This document shows positions 17,787 to 25,636 of a stretch of DNA of 64,000 nt, piece after piece. Numbering within the stretch: the stretch's first letter is position 1; each line of letters opens with the position of its first letter. Location of the stretch: contig NZ_WTVN01000006.1 in assembly GCF_012910905.1 (NCBI RefSeq), positions 1-64,000 on the forward strand, read 5' to 3'. Origin of the DNA: Aromatoleum toluvorans (GTDB lineage: Bacteria; Pseudomonadota; Gammaproteobacteria; Burkholderiales; Rhodocyclaceae). The notes under the pieces are model-generated. The model did not search any database. It was not told the DNA's origin and was given only the letters and a program-made list of their open reading frames with translations. Both the position numbers and the translations under genes were made by a program.

Positions 17787-18434
17787 TCAGAGCGGCGCCC
17801 AGTTGCGCGTGATGATGTCGCGGATGAGGGTGAGGCGGGCGTGGAAGAAGTGGTCCGCGCCGGGCACGACGACGACCGGCAGGTTCTGCGGCCGCGCCCA
17901 GTCGAGCACATTCGCGAGCGACACCGTTTCGTCCGCCTCGCCATGAATGATCAGCGTGTCCTTGGGTACCGGGCCGGTCGTGTAACTGCGTGCGCCGCTC
18001 ACCTCGCCCGCCGCGGTGCCGACGAGCACGATGCGCTGCGCAGGCGTCATGCCGTCGGCGAGCCGTGCGGCGACGCGCGTCTGCACGTAGGCGCCGAAGG
18101 AGAAGCCGCCCAGCGCGAGCGGCAGCGTGCCCCAGCGCGACTGCATCCACGCGATCACCGAGAGCATGTCCTCGGTCTCGGCGTTGCCGTGGTCGTGCTC
18201 GCCTTCGCTCTTGCCGACGCCGCGGAAGTTCGGGCGCACGACCGCGTAGCCGAGCTCGCGCAGCGTGCGCGCGAGCGTGTGCACGATCTTGTTGGTGTTG
18301 GTGCCGCCGAAGAGCGGGTGCGGATGGCACACCAGCGCGATGCCGCGCACGGTGTCGGGGGTGTCGATCAGCGCCTCGATGGCGCCGTCGCGTCCGCGCA
18401 GCAGGACGCTTTCAGGAGCGTGCGGGCGGGTCAT
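17787..18434 (-). CDS. Alpha/beta hydrolase (CocE/NonD-like short form)
   Basis: 215-residue hydrolase. The elements are in order: CHPHPLFGGT oxyanion-side motif, the nucleophile elbow GGFSFGAYV, HGEADETV with the acid, and GADHFFH with the catalytic His. This matches the YfhR/CocE-NonD-like family without the lid of larger members. Its ATG overlaps the stop of the upstream ferredoxin gene (ATGA). The substrate is unknown. Confidence 0.88.
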   Translation of the reverse strand: MTRPHAPESVLLRGRDGAIEALIDTPDTVRGIALVCHPHPLFGGTNTNKIVHTLARTLRELGYAVVRPNFRGVGKSEGEHDHGNAETEDMLSVIAWMQSRWGTLPLALGGFSFGAYVQTRVAARLADGMTPAQRIVLVGTAAGEVSGARSYTTGPVPKDTLIIHGEADETVSLANVLDWARPQNLPVVVVPGADHFFHARLTLIRDIITRNWAPL

Positions 18435-18751
18435 GGGTTATCGGAAAGGCGCAGGCGTTCGACGATGCGGCCATGCACGAGGTGCTCGTCGATGATCTCG
18501 TCGATGTCGTCCTTGTCGATGTAGGTGTACCAGACGTTGTCCGGGTACACGACCAGCACCGGGCCCTCGTCGCAGCGGTCGAGGCAGCCGGCCTTGTTGA
18601 TGCGGATCTTGCCGCGGCCCTTGAGGCCCAGTGCGGCGATGCGGTCCTTGGCGTAGGTCTGCATCGCCGTTGCCTTGTGGTCGTTGCAACAGGTGTTGCC
18701 CGGTTCGCGCTGGTTGCAGCAGAAGAACACATGGTGCTTGAAATAACTCAT
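18431..18751 (-). CDS. Thioredoxin-like [2Fe-2S] ferredoxin
   Basis: 106-residue protein of the thioredoxin-like [2Fe-2S] ferredoxin type. Candidate cluster cysteines are C11/C12, C21/C22, C56 and C60 in FFCCNQREPGNTCC and GCLDRCDEGPV. The double Cys pairs make the exact N-terminal ligands ambiguous. Start codon context (MSYFKHHVFFC) fits homologues. It is the first gene of a likely run: ferredoxin, hydrolase, GST, NodI-like and NodJ-like. Confidence 0.88.
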   Translation of the reverse strand: MSYFKHHVFFCCNQREPGNTCCNDHKATAMQTYAKDRIAALGLKGRGKIRINKAGCLDRCDEGPVLVVYPDNVWYTYIDKDDIDEIIDEHLVHGRIVERLRLSDNP

Positions 18752-18824
18752 CAGGTACTCCGGAAGGGGGCGGGCGCGGCGTCGGGCCGCTCCGCAATGC
18801 GTCCGATTATAGCCGCCGGGCCGC

Positions 18825-19904
18825 TCAACGCCTGGTCAGATGCTCGCCCCGCCACAGGCCCACCGCGGACAGGTAGGCGAGTGCGAGGAAAGGCCACAGG
18901 TTGGCGCTCAGTTCGGTGAGGCCGTGAAAGTTCAGGAAGTTGCCCTGGGCCACCATGCGCTGGCCGACCTCGACATAGGGATTCTGCGGCAGCAGGTTGG
19001 TGAGGCTGGTGGCCGCGAGCAGCGCGACGCCGGCGAAGGCGTGTTGCAGCACGCGCGCCAGCAGCAGCGCCACGCCGAGCACCAGCACGCCCAGCAGCAG
19101 CCCCTGCTGCGTGCCGGGCGTGAGCCACAGCAGGGCGTCGCCGGGGAGGTAGAACGAGGCCGTCGCGATCGACTTGGCGCCGACGCCCAGCAGCAGGAGC
19201 AGCACGACCGGCCACGGCGAGGGGCCGCGCATCATGCTGCGCGCGAACAGCCCGACGCTGACCACGGTGATCGCGACCTGCACCGTCTCGAGCAGGATGT
19301 AGCGTTCCGGCTCGAAGCGCAGCGGGGTGGGCAGGCCCAGCAGCTGGCGCAGATCGCCGCTGCCGAACAGCACGCGGTCGGGCGTGAACTGCGCGAGCAG
19401 CCACAGCCCGAGCAGGATCAGCCCGAAGTCGCCGATGTGCCCGGGGATGATGCGTGCCGTGCGCCAGCGCTGCAGCCAGCCGCGCTCGTCGAACATCGCA
19501 TGGCCCCAGCGTGCGCCGACGAGTGCGCCGAGGAAGGCGCCGGCGGTGTTGCAGGCGAGATCGATGTTGGACGAAACGCGCGAGGGCAGGAAGTTCTGCG
19601 TCAGCTCCATGCTGAAGGACAGCAGCGCCGCGACCAGCGTCGCGAGCGCGATGCCCGCGATGCGGCCGATGCGCTGCGGCAGCGCCGGCACGAGGACGAA
19701 GCCGAAAGGCAGGAAGCCGAGCACGTTGAGCACGACGTCGGTGCTGCGCAAGTACTTCGGCCAGGGGGCGGTGAGGAAATCGAGCAGCGGGAGCCCCGTC
19801 GAACGCCAGCCGGTCAGCGGGTGCAGGCATGCGTAGACGATCAGCAGGCCGTAGGCGAAGGCGAGATTGCGCGGCAGGGATGACACGGCGCGCGCGGTGG
19901 TCAT
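18825..19904 (-). CDS. VanZ-family integral membrane protein
   Basis: 359 residues with about eight to nine hydrophobic helices. The N-terminal half carries the VanZ-like pattern, ending LNVLGFLPFGFVL...LLSFSMELTQNFLPSRVSSNIDLACNTAGAFLGALVG; the acidic residue in SFSMELTQ and the D in NIDL are the conserved polar positions. The second half adds further helices absent from short VanZ proteins. VanZ proteins lower teicoplanin binding in Gram-positives; in Proteobacteria their role is unknown, possibly in envelope lipid or polysaccharide handling. Confidence 0.82.
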   Translation of the reverse strand: MTTARAVSSLPRNLAFAYGLLIVYACLHPLTGWRSTGLPLLDFLTAPWPKYLRSTDVVLNVLGFLPFGFVLVPALPQRIGRIAGIALATLVAALLSFSMELTQNFLPSRVSSNIDLACNTAGAFLGALVGARWGHAMFDERGWLQRWRTARIIPGHIGDFGLILLGLWLLAQFTPDRVLFGSGDLRQLLGLPTPLRFEPERYILLETVQVAITVVSVGLFARSMMRGPSPWPVVLLLLLGVGAKSIATASFYLPGDALLWLTPGTQQGLLLGVLVLGVALLLARVLQHAFAGVALLAATSLTNLLPQNPYVEVGQRMVAQGNFLNFHGLTELSANLWPFLALAYLSAVGLWRGEHLTRR

Positions 19905-20000
19905 CGTCGGGTCGGGGCGGGAGTCGGAGCCCCGATTCTACCCCGAACACGTTTTCGGTCGGGCCCGCGGGGGCGCAGCGGGCGGGTTTGCGGGCTCCGC

Positions 20001-21002
20001 TCAGAACGCCAGCCGGGGCGGGGCCGCGCATACGACGCGGCGCCGCCGGCGATCGGCTTCGGCGAGGATGGGGCGTTCGCGCGGCGCCGCGGCCGGACGC
20101 ACGCCGAAGATCTCGGCCAGGTTCGCGCGCGCATCGTGCACCGGGCGCAGCAGCGCGGCGGGGCCGGTGAGGAGCGGCGTGACGCCGGGGCCATGGCCGC
20201 TCACGGTGCTGTCGCCGTGCACGATCACGCCGATCGTGACGCGCCCGGCCCCGTACACGGGGCCGCGGCGGGTGTCGGAATCGGTGATCGCGACCAGGTC
20301 GCCGAAGCGCAGGCTGCCCAGGCGGTAGCGCGTGCGGGTCGCGCGGTCGGCCAGCTGGATGTCGTAATCGCCGCGCCAGGCGGTGTTCTTGCCGAGGCCC
20401 GAGCCCATGATGCGCGCCGGTATGAGATGCGTGACCGGCACCTGCAGGCGGCCGTCGCGCTCGACGAGGCCCCAGCGGCGCAGCAGGCGGGGGGCACAGT
20501 TGAGCGCTTCGATGCGCGGGTGGTCGGCGAGGCGCAGGCCCTGGCCGTGCGACACGATCTGCACGCGGTCGCCGATGCGCAGGCGCAGCAGCACGTCGGT
20601 GGGGAAGTCCACCAGCACGTGATTGATCCCGCCGTGCTTGCCGGTGACGAGGCCCGCCTTGCCGGTGCAGGGGCCGCTGACGATGCGCGCGAGGTTGCCG
20701 ACGCACGCGTAGGTGATGAGGGCGTTGTTCGGCCCGTCGCGCGGCCCGACCACCTCGCGGCCGTTGTTGTGCAGGGCGACGCCCGGCTCGACGTGGTCCC
20801 CGGCGAGGCCCACGCAGGGGTCGCCGATGCGCTGGTTCAGCACGATGCCGCCGGTGCCGGGGAGGACGCGCGGCACGCCGTCGTGGCCGATGCGGTAGGC
20901 GGATGCGCGCCCGACCGGGTGGGCGATCCGGCCCTGCACCGCGACGGCGACGAGCTCGTCGGTGTTGAGGCGCGGCGTGGCGGCTGGCGCTCGGGTGTGC
21001 AT
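20001..21002 (-). CDS. DUF4438-domain protein, last gene of the unknown eight-gene cluster
   Basis: 333 residues from the ATG at 21002 (GAGGGGAGGAACCC upstream). It shows a DUF4438-like pattern: AVQGRIAHPVG, a central GLVTGKHGGINHVLVDFP segment, ARIMGSGLGKN, and GVIVHGDSTVSGHGPGVTPLLTGP. The family has been seen mostly in archaea and thermophilic bacteria and has no assigned reaction. There is no signal peptide or membrane helix. It lies 17 bp after the preceding gene, so it belongs to the same transcript as the unknown genes 21020-29195. Its C-terminus is Arg-rich (ADRRRRRVV). The family match is from memory of motifs. Confidence 0.65.
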   Translation of the reverse strand: MHTRAPAATPRLNTDELVAVAVQGRIAHPVGRASAYRIGHDGVPRVLPGTGGIVLNQRIGDPCVGLAGDHVEPGVALHNNGREVVGPRDGPNNALITYACVGNLARIVSGPCTGKAGLVTGKHGGINHVLVDFPTDVLLRLRIGDRVQIVSHGQGLRLADHPRIEALNCAPRLLRRWGLVERDGRLQVPVTHLIPARIMGSGLGKNTAWRGDYDIQLADRATRTRYRLGSLRFGDLVAITDSDTRRGPVYGAGRVTIGVIVHGDSTVSGHGPGVTPLLTGPAALLRPVHDARANLAEIFGVRPAAAPRERPILAEADRRRRRVVCAAPPRLAF

Positions 21003-21019
21003 GGGTTCCTCCCCTCGGG

Positions 21020-21841
21020 CTAGATGAGATACCACCAGGCGCGCGCGTCGCGCCAGGGATCGGCCGTGCCGTGTCCGCGTCCGCCAGGGAGGTCTTCGCC
21101 GTCGATCGCCCGAGGGACGTCCCCGCGGGGGTCCCCGGCCATCACGTGCACGACCGCGAGGGGCGGCAGGCGTTGCGCCAGGCTCGCGAGCCCCGCCGCG
21201 GCGAGGGCGTCGCGCAGCAGCGTACGTTCGGCCGCGAACAGCGAATCCGCCGGCAGGGGGTCGAGCAGGGTGGCGTGCAGGTCGAGGCGGCGCAGCGCGC
21301 GCACCGGCCAGGGGTCCTCGTCGCGCACGCGCGCGGTCAGCACCACGGCTGCGTCGAGGGCGGCGGACAGCGCCAGCGTGTCGGTGCTCGCCTGCAGCGG
21401 ATCCCACATCAGCGGCCAGCCGTGCCGCAACTCGGCCTCGCCGTCGCGCGCGCGGCCGGCGAGGCTTTCGGCGAGGCTTTCATAGCGGTCGACCAGGCCG
21501 GCGTCGGCGTGATCCTTGAGCTGGGATTCGGCGAAGCGGTCGCCCACCCAGCGGAACGGCCACGAGCCGGCGTCGGTCTGGTCGCGCAGGGCGATCCAGG
21601 CCCGCAGCACGTCGTTGCGCGGCTGCAGCAGGCCGGGGGTGTCCGCGTCCGCCAGCTGCGGCATCAGCAGCTCGCTCGCATCGATCAGCTGCCAGAAGGC
21701 GCGCGTGAGCCACGGCTCGGTCACCGCGGTGAGCCGCAACGCGAGCTCCAGTCCGTACGCCGAGCCCAGCACCAGCGCGGGGTCGAGCACGCACGGGAGC
21801 TTGCGGCTGCGCACCGAGACGAGGAGGTCGTCGGCCAGCAT
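21020..21841 (-). CDS. Unknown protein, cluster gene 7
   Basis: 273-residue soluble protein that I do not recognise. It is Leu/Ala/Asp-rich, with a helical N-terminal half that includes YGLELALRLTAVTEPWL, a Trp-rich middle (SWPFRWVGDRF and HGWPLMWDP), and an aspartate/arginine-rich C-terminal tail ending WRDARAWWYLI. It has no signal peptide, membrane segment or cysteine-rich motif. VLDPALVLGSAYGLE near the start could be a small hairpin. It follows cluster gene 6 by 24 bp and precedes the DUF4438 gene by 17 bp. Confidence 0.7.
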   Translation of the reverse strand: MLADDLLVSVRSRKLPCVLDPALVLGSAYGLELALRLTAVTEPWLTRAFWQLIDASELLMPQLADADTPGLLQPRNDVLRAWIALRDQTDAGSWPFRWVGDRFAESQLKDHADAGLVDRYESLAESLAGRARDGEAELRHGWPLMWDPLQASTDTLALSAALDAAVVLTARVRDEDPWPVRALRRLDLHATLLDPLPADSLFAAERTLLRDALAAAGLASLAQRLPPLAVVHVMAGDPRGDVPRAIDGEDLPGGRGHGTADPWRDARAWWYLI

Positions 21842-21865
21842 CGCGCATCACTTCCGCGGCGCCGC

Positions 21866-22957
21866 TCAGGCGCTGACCGGCTGGGGCACGCCCAGCACGC
21901 TGTTCAGGGCCGGCGTCACGCCGGGGAAACCGCGGCCTTCCGGCGTCATGCGGTAGGCGGCGATCCACGCCTCGGCGTGGGCGCCCATCGGGCGGATCAC
22001 GCTCTGGAACAGGATCGGGTCGATCGCGGTCTTGAAGTCGTTGTCGGCGACGAACTGCAGGATGCGCCGCCCGCTCTCGGCCATCTTGGCGCGCTGCGAG
22101 GGCTCGGCGACGCCGCCGAGGTGGCGGTTGGAGACGATCTCGACGACGTCCCACTTGGTGTTGGCGTCGAAGGCCTTCTTGATGTCCGGCGCGTCGAGGA
22201 GCTGCAGCACGGTCTTCAGGTAGTGGCCGGTCTCCATCGCCAGCGCGAAGATGTTGCCGTAGGTCGAGCGGTCGAGCGCGTAGCGCAGGTCCAGCCCGAT
22301 GCGCTGCACGGTGGCGACGCTGCCGAAGGGGCGCTGCTCGATGAGCTGGCCGCCGCGGATGACTTCGCCGATCAGCAGGTCGCGGAAGTACTGGCCGACG
22401 GCGACCATGAAGCCGACGATCTGGCGATGGAAGTTGCGGTTCACCACCGCGCCCGCCGGCGCCTGCGCGGTGCCGTAGTTGAAGGCGCGGCGGTAGGCGA
22501 TCATGCGGTCGTTGAGCGTGTAGCGCAGCGGCGTCCATTTCTGCAGCAGGTACAGGCCGCGCGCGCCGGGGCCGCGCTGGATGCGCATCTTGCCGAGGCG
22601 GAAGAGGCGCAGCAGCACGTCCATGACCTGGAAGATCTTCATGCGCTCGTGCTGGTAGATGTAGTACAGCTCGGCCGCCGCGTGCAGCTGGCTGGGCACG
22701 ACCGCGTCGTCGAAATCCGGCTGGATGTACGGATAGGCGATCTGGTCGAACTCCGGCGCGCCGTCGTCGCCGAAGCCGATCAGGTCGAGGAAGCCGTCGC
22801 GCCCGCTGCCGTTGGCCGCGCCCTTGAGCAGTTCGCCGAAGCGCTGTTCGAACTGCTGTTCGAAGGGCTGGCGCTGCTCGGGCGGCAGGTTGGCCAGCTG
22901 GTCGCGCAGGAAGGTTTCCCAAAGGCGCTGGATGGTTTCGGTGGTCTGGAAGCTCAT
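21866..22957 (-). CDS. Unknown protein, cluster gene 6
   Basis: 363-residue protein, unrecognised. It opens with a helix rich in Gln/Glu (LPPEQRQPFEQQFEQRFGELL). It is then largely helical, with aromatic segments such as YYIYQHERMKIFQVMDVLLRLFRLGKMRI and a long central part containing HRQIVGFMVAVGQYFRDLLIGEVI, which is amphipathic rather than a clear membrane helix. It has no cysteine and no catalytic motif that I can see. GGAGCG precedes the ATG. The density of Arg, Tyr and Phe suggests a structural or binding role within a complex, which is inference only. Confidence 0.7.
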   Translation of the reverse strand: MSFQTTETIQRLWETFLRDQLANLPPEQRQPFEQQFEQRFGELLKGAANGSGRDGFLDLIGFGDDGAPEFDQIAYPYIQPDFDDAVVPSQLHAAAELYYIYQHERMKIFQVMDVLLRLFRLGKMRIQRGPGARGLYLLQKWTPLRYTLNDRMIAYRRAFNYGTAQAPAGAVVNRNFHRQIVGFMVAVGQYFRDLLIGEVIRGGQLIEQRPFGSVATVQRIGLDLRYALDRSTYGNIFALAMETGHYLKTVLQLLDAPDIKKAFDANTKWDVVEIVSNRHLGGVAEPSQRAKMAESGRRILQFVADNDFKTAIDPILFQSVIRPMGAHAEAWIAAYRMTPEGRGFPGVTPALNSVLGVPQPVSA

Positions 22958-22984
22958 GGTTTCGCTCCTGGGGGCAGACGGGCG

Positions 22985-23599
22985 TCAGGCTTTTCCGTGG
23001 TCGTCCTGGAGATGCAGGGCGGCGATCTCCGCGCACAGCTGTTGCATTTCGCCCCAGCGCCGGCCGCGGTGGGCGGGCGTGGGGTCGTCGAATTTGCGCA
23101 GCGCGCGGTCGAAGCGCTGCGCGAGCGTCGGCGGCAGGATCTTCCGCGCGGTGTCGGCTGTGTCCGACGTGCGCAGCGCCTCGATCGCCACGTCATCCTT
23201 GAACTGCTTCGGCTTGCCGACGGTTTCGTCCGGCGTGGCGTCGAGTGCGAGGGCCTGCGCCTGGATCAGGATCCGCAGCACGGGCGCGAGGCGGGCATCG
23301 AGGTCCGGTGCCGGTGGCAGGGTCGGTGCGGATTTCAGGTCCCGGACGATCTGCGCCGCGGTGGCCGCCAGCCCGGCCTTGAGCTCGGTGAGCACGTCGG
23401 CCTGCGAGCGGTCGATGTGGGCGGGCATCGCCTCGACGTCCTCGCGGATTGCGGCGATGTCCTGCGCCACCGGCGTGATCGCGCCGGGCAGGGTGGTGAC
23501 GACGGCGGCGCGGATGTCGGACAGCACCGTGACGCCGTTCAGCGCGCGCGACAGGGCGCGATCGACGCGCTCATGGAATTTTGGAACGTAGGCGAGCAT
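22985..23599 (-). CDS. Unknown helical protein, cluster gene 5
   Basis: 204-residue protein, unrecognised. Residues about 1-100 have heptad-like hydrophobic spacing (IRAAVVTTL... DIAAIREDVEAM... LTELKAGLAATAAQIVRDL) consistent with extended or coiled-coil helices. A Pro-rich hinge (SAPTLPPAPDLDARLAP) follows, then a second helical part ending in the charged tail LHLQDDHGKA. No cysteine, signal peptide or membrane helix is present. AAGGAG precedes the ATG. The form suggests a connector or scaffold for its larger neighbours; no function is known. Confidence 0.7.
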   Translation of the reverse strand: MLAYVPKFHERVDRALSRALNGVTVLSDIRAAVVTTLPGAITPVAQDIAAIREDVEAMPAHIDRSQADVLTELKAGLAATAAQIVRDLKSAPTLPPAPDLDARLAPVLRILIQAQALALDATPDETVGKPKQFKDDVAIEALRTSDTADTARKILPPTLAQRFDRALRKFDDPTPAHRGRRWGEMQQLCAEIAALHLQDDHGKA

Positions 23600-23632
23600 G
23601 GCGTGACTCCTTGCAAACCCGGCGCGGGGCGG

Positions 23633-25600
23633 TTAGCGGCGCTTCTGCAGGGCTGCGACGCGGTTCGGGCGGCCGAGGCCGGTGCGCTCGACGCTGTCGA
23701 CCAGCGTGTCGAGCGAGGTCTCCAGCGCCGGCGGCAGGTCGATCGGGGCCTCTTCGCGGCACGCTTCGCCGGCGACGGCTTCGGTGGCGGCGTCGACCAC
23801 CTCGCGCAGCTGGCCGAGCGAGACGTCGATCGTTCCGCAGTTGGCGACCATCGAATGCACCAGGTTGCTCCAGCGCGTTTCCATCTCGCGCTGCAGGCAC
23901 AGCTCCTGTTCGACCACGCCGACGTAGGCCCCGACCTCGGCGTCGCCCTCGACGACGACGCCGGCGTCCTGCAGGGCCGCTGCGCTGCGCACGATCGCGG
24001 CGTACAGGCGCGTCAGGGCGACGATGCCGGCCTTGCCCGTCGTGCCGGCGGGCAGGGCGGCCAGGCGGTCGCCGACGCCTTCGTCGTCCGGCAGGGAGGC
24101 GGCGGCGAGCGCGTCGAGGATGTCTTGCGCAAGGCCGCGGATGCGCCGCACCGCGACGCGCATGCCCTCGTCGCGTGCGATGTCGATTTGCGGGCGCAGC
24201 ACGGTGTCGGCGAGTGTCTGCAGGCCCTCCACGACCGGCTGGTCGAGCGTGCCGCACGGGCGGTCCGCGCCGATCACGGCGTCGATCACGAAGCCGTAGG
24301 CCGAGGCGCGCCGCTCGGTCGCACCGAAGTCGGAGAAGCCGAGCGCGTACAGGTCGATCGCGCGGTCGAGGTCGTACAGCACCTTGTCGAGCAGCACCAG
24401 GCAGCTGCGGTTCGTGAGGCAGCAGCTGCCGGCGAGGCAGTCCAGCGTCTCGGCGAGGATGCCGCGGCGCGTGATCAGGTCGATGAGGCGGCGGTCGGCG
24501 TCGTCCATGCCGGTGTTGCCGTACAGGCCGTAGAACAGGATCGGCGGGCGGGCGATCTTCATCAGGCGGAAGCCGCCGGCGGAGTCGAAGGCCGACGCGA
24601 AGAGCTGCAGCGCTTCGAGGTAGGCATACAGCGCCGGCGACTCGGGGCTGATGCCGCGGCGCGCCACCTTGACCATGCGGCGGAAGCGCTCGAGCGCGAG
24701 CAGCGCCGTCGAGCCGACCGCGCGCAGCCCGTCCGCGGTGCTGTCGCCGCTGCGCTGCACGAGCTCGTCCATCGTGCGCGCAAGCTCCGTCTCCACCAGC
24801 AGCGAGCGCAGGTCGTTCTGGCCCTGGGCCTCCAGCAGCTCGGTGAGCTGGCGGTAGGCGTCGAGGCCACGCGGCCAGTCTTCGGGGCCGTAGGCCATCT
24901 GCGTGCTGCCGACCAGGTTGCGCAGCGCGTAGATCGCCGCGTCGCGCCGCGTCTGCAGCTCGCTGTAGGCCACCTGCGGCAGGTAGCGCCCGCCGCCGAA
25001 GCCGACGTTGGCGAGCGCCTCGCCCATGATCACGAGGAGCAGGTTGGCCGCCTCGTCGAGGCTCTGCGCGAACTTGCGGAAGTTCGCCACCAGCGCCGGC
25101 GTGTGCGCGCCGACCAGGCGGGCGAGGCGGGCGTAGTCGTTGAGCTGGCGGCGCATCGCCAGGCCCTTGTCGCGGTTGCGCGGGTCGAGCGCGAAGCGCG
25201 CGGCGTTGTAGCCTTCGGCCAGCGCCGTGCGGATCGCCTGCGCCCAGCCGTGCAGCTCGGGCTTCACGTCCTTGAGGATGGCGTCGGCCGTCAGGCTGCG
25301 CAGGTCGCTCTCGATGTCGTCGAGCGCCTGCTGCCATTCCGCGCCGCAGGCGGCGGACTGCGCCGGGACGGTCGCCACCGGCGCCACGGCCTGCAGGAAG
25401 GGCAGGCCGCGCGATTCCTGCGTGATCGCCTGGGCGCGCGGGTCGCCGCGGTAGCGCTCGAGCAGCGCCTGCGCCACCTGCTGCGGGTCGCTCGGATCGC
25501 CCACCTTGAGTTCGCGCCGGATCAGGTTGTCCAGCACCAGGCGATCCTGATTGGCCGTGAGGGCGGCCGGATTCGATGAGGAAGAGGCGTAGCTGGGCAT
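23633..25600 (-). CDS. Large unknown protein, cluster gene 4
   Basis: 655-residue protein, unrecognised and the largest of the cluster. It is mainly helical and cytosolic in appearance, with a Ser-rich N-terminus (MPSYASSSSNPAALTANQDR). The middle holds a cysteine group, C388, C393, C394 and C400, in CLAGSCCLTNRSC between two helical halves. GFGGGRYLP at 201-208 is a Gly-rich loop but not a Walker motif. The C-terminal third has acidic helices with further single cysteines. There is no signal peptide or membrane helix. It is 36 bp after the metallopeptidase-like gene, so co-expression is very likely. The cysteines could bind metal or form disulfides. Confidence 0.72.
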   Translation of the reverse strand: MPSYASSSSNPAALTANQDRLVLDNLIRRELKVGDPSDPQQVAQALLERYRGDPRAQAITQESRGLPFLQAVAPVATVPAQSAACGAEWQQALDDIESDLRSLTADAILKDVKPELHGWAQAIRTALAEGYNAARFALDPRNRDKGLAMRRQLNDYARLARLVGAHTPALVANFRKFAQSLDEAANLLLVIMGEALANVGFGGGRYLPQVAYSELQTRRDAAIYALRNLVGSTQMAYGPEDWPRGLDAYRQLTELLEAQGQNDLRSLLVETELARTMDELVQRSGDSTADGLRAVGSTALLALERFRRMVKVARRGISPESPALYAYLEALQLFASAFDSAGGFRLMKIARPPILFYGLYGNTGMDDADRRLIDLITRRGILAETLDCLAGSCCLTNRSCLVLLDKVLYDLDRAIDLYALGFSDFGATERRASAYGFVIDAVIGADRPCGTLDQPVVEGLQTLADTVLRPQIDIARDEGMRVAVRRIRGLAQDILDALAAASLPDDEGVGDRLAALPAGTTGKAGIVALTRLYAAIVRSAAALQDAGVVVEGDAEVGAYVGVVEQELCLQREMETRWSNLVHSMVANCGTIDVSLGQLREVVDAATEAVAGEACREEAPIDLPPALETSLDTLVDSVERTGLGRPNRVAALQKRR

Positions 25601-25636
25601 GTTCGGATCCTCGTGGTGAGCAGGGGCGGGCCTGCG

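Noticed and set aside
21071-25579. A 1,502-codon plus-strand open frame across five cluster genes
   Set aside because: Its composition (Arg, Ala, Gly, His, Val, Gln) is that of a high-GC shadow frame. The minus-strand genes have ribosome sites and sensible protein composition, so they are preferred.
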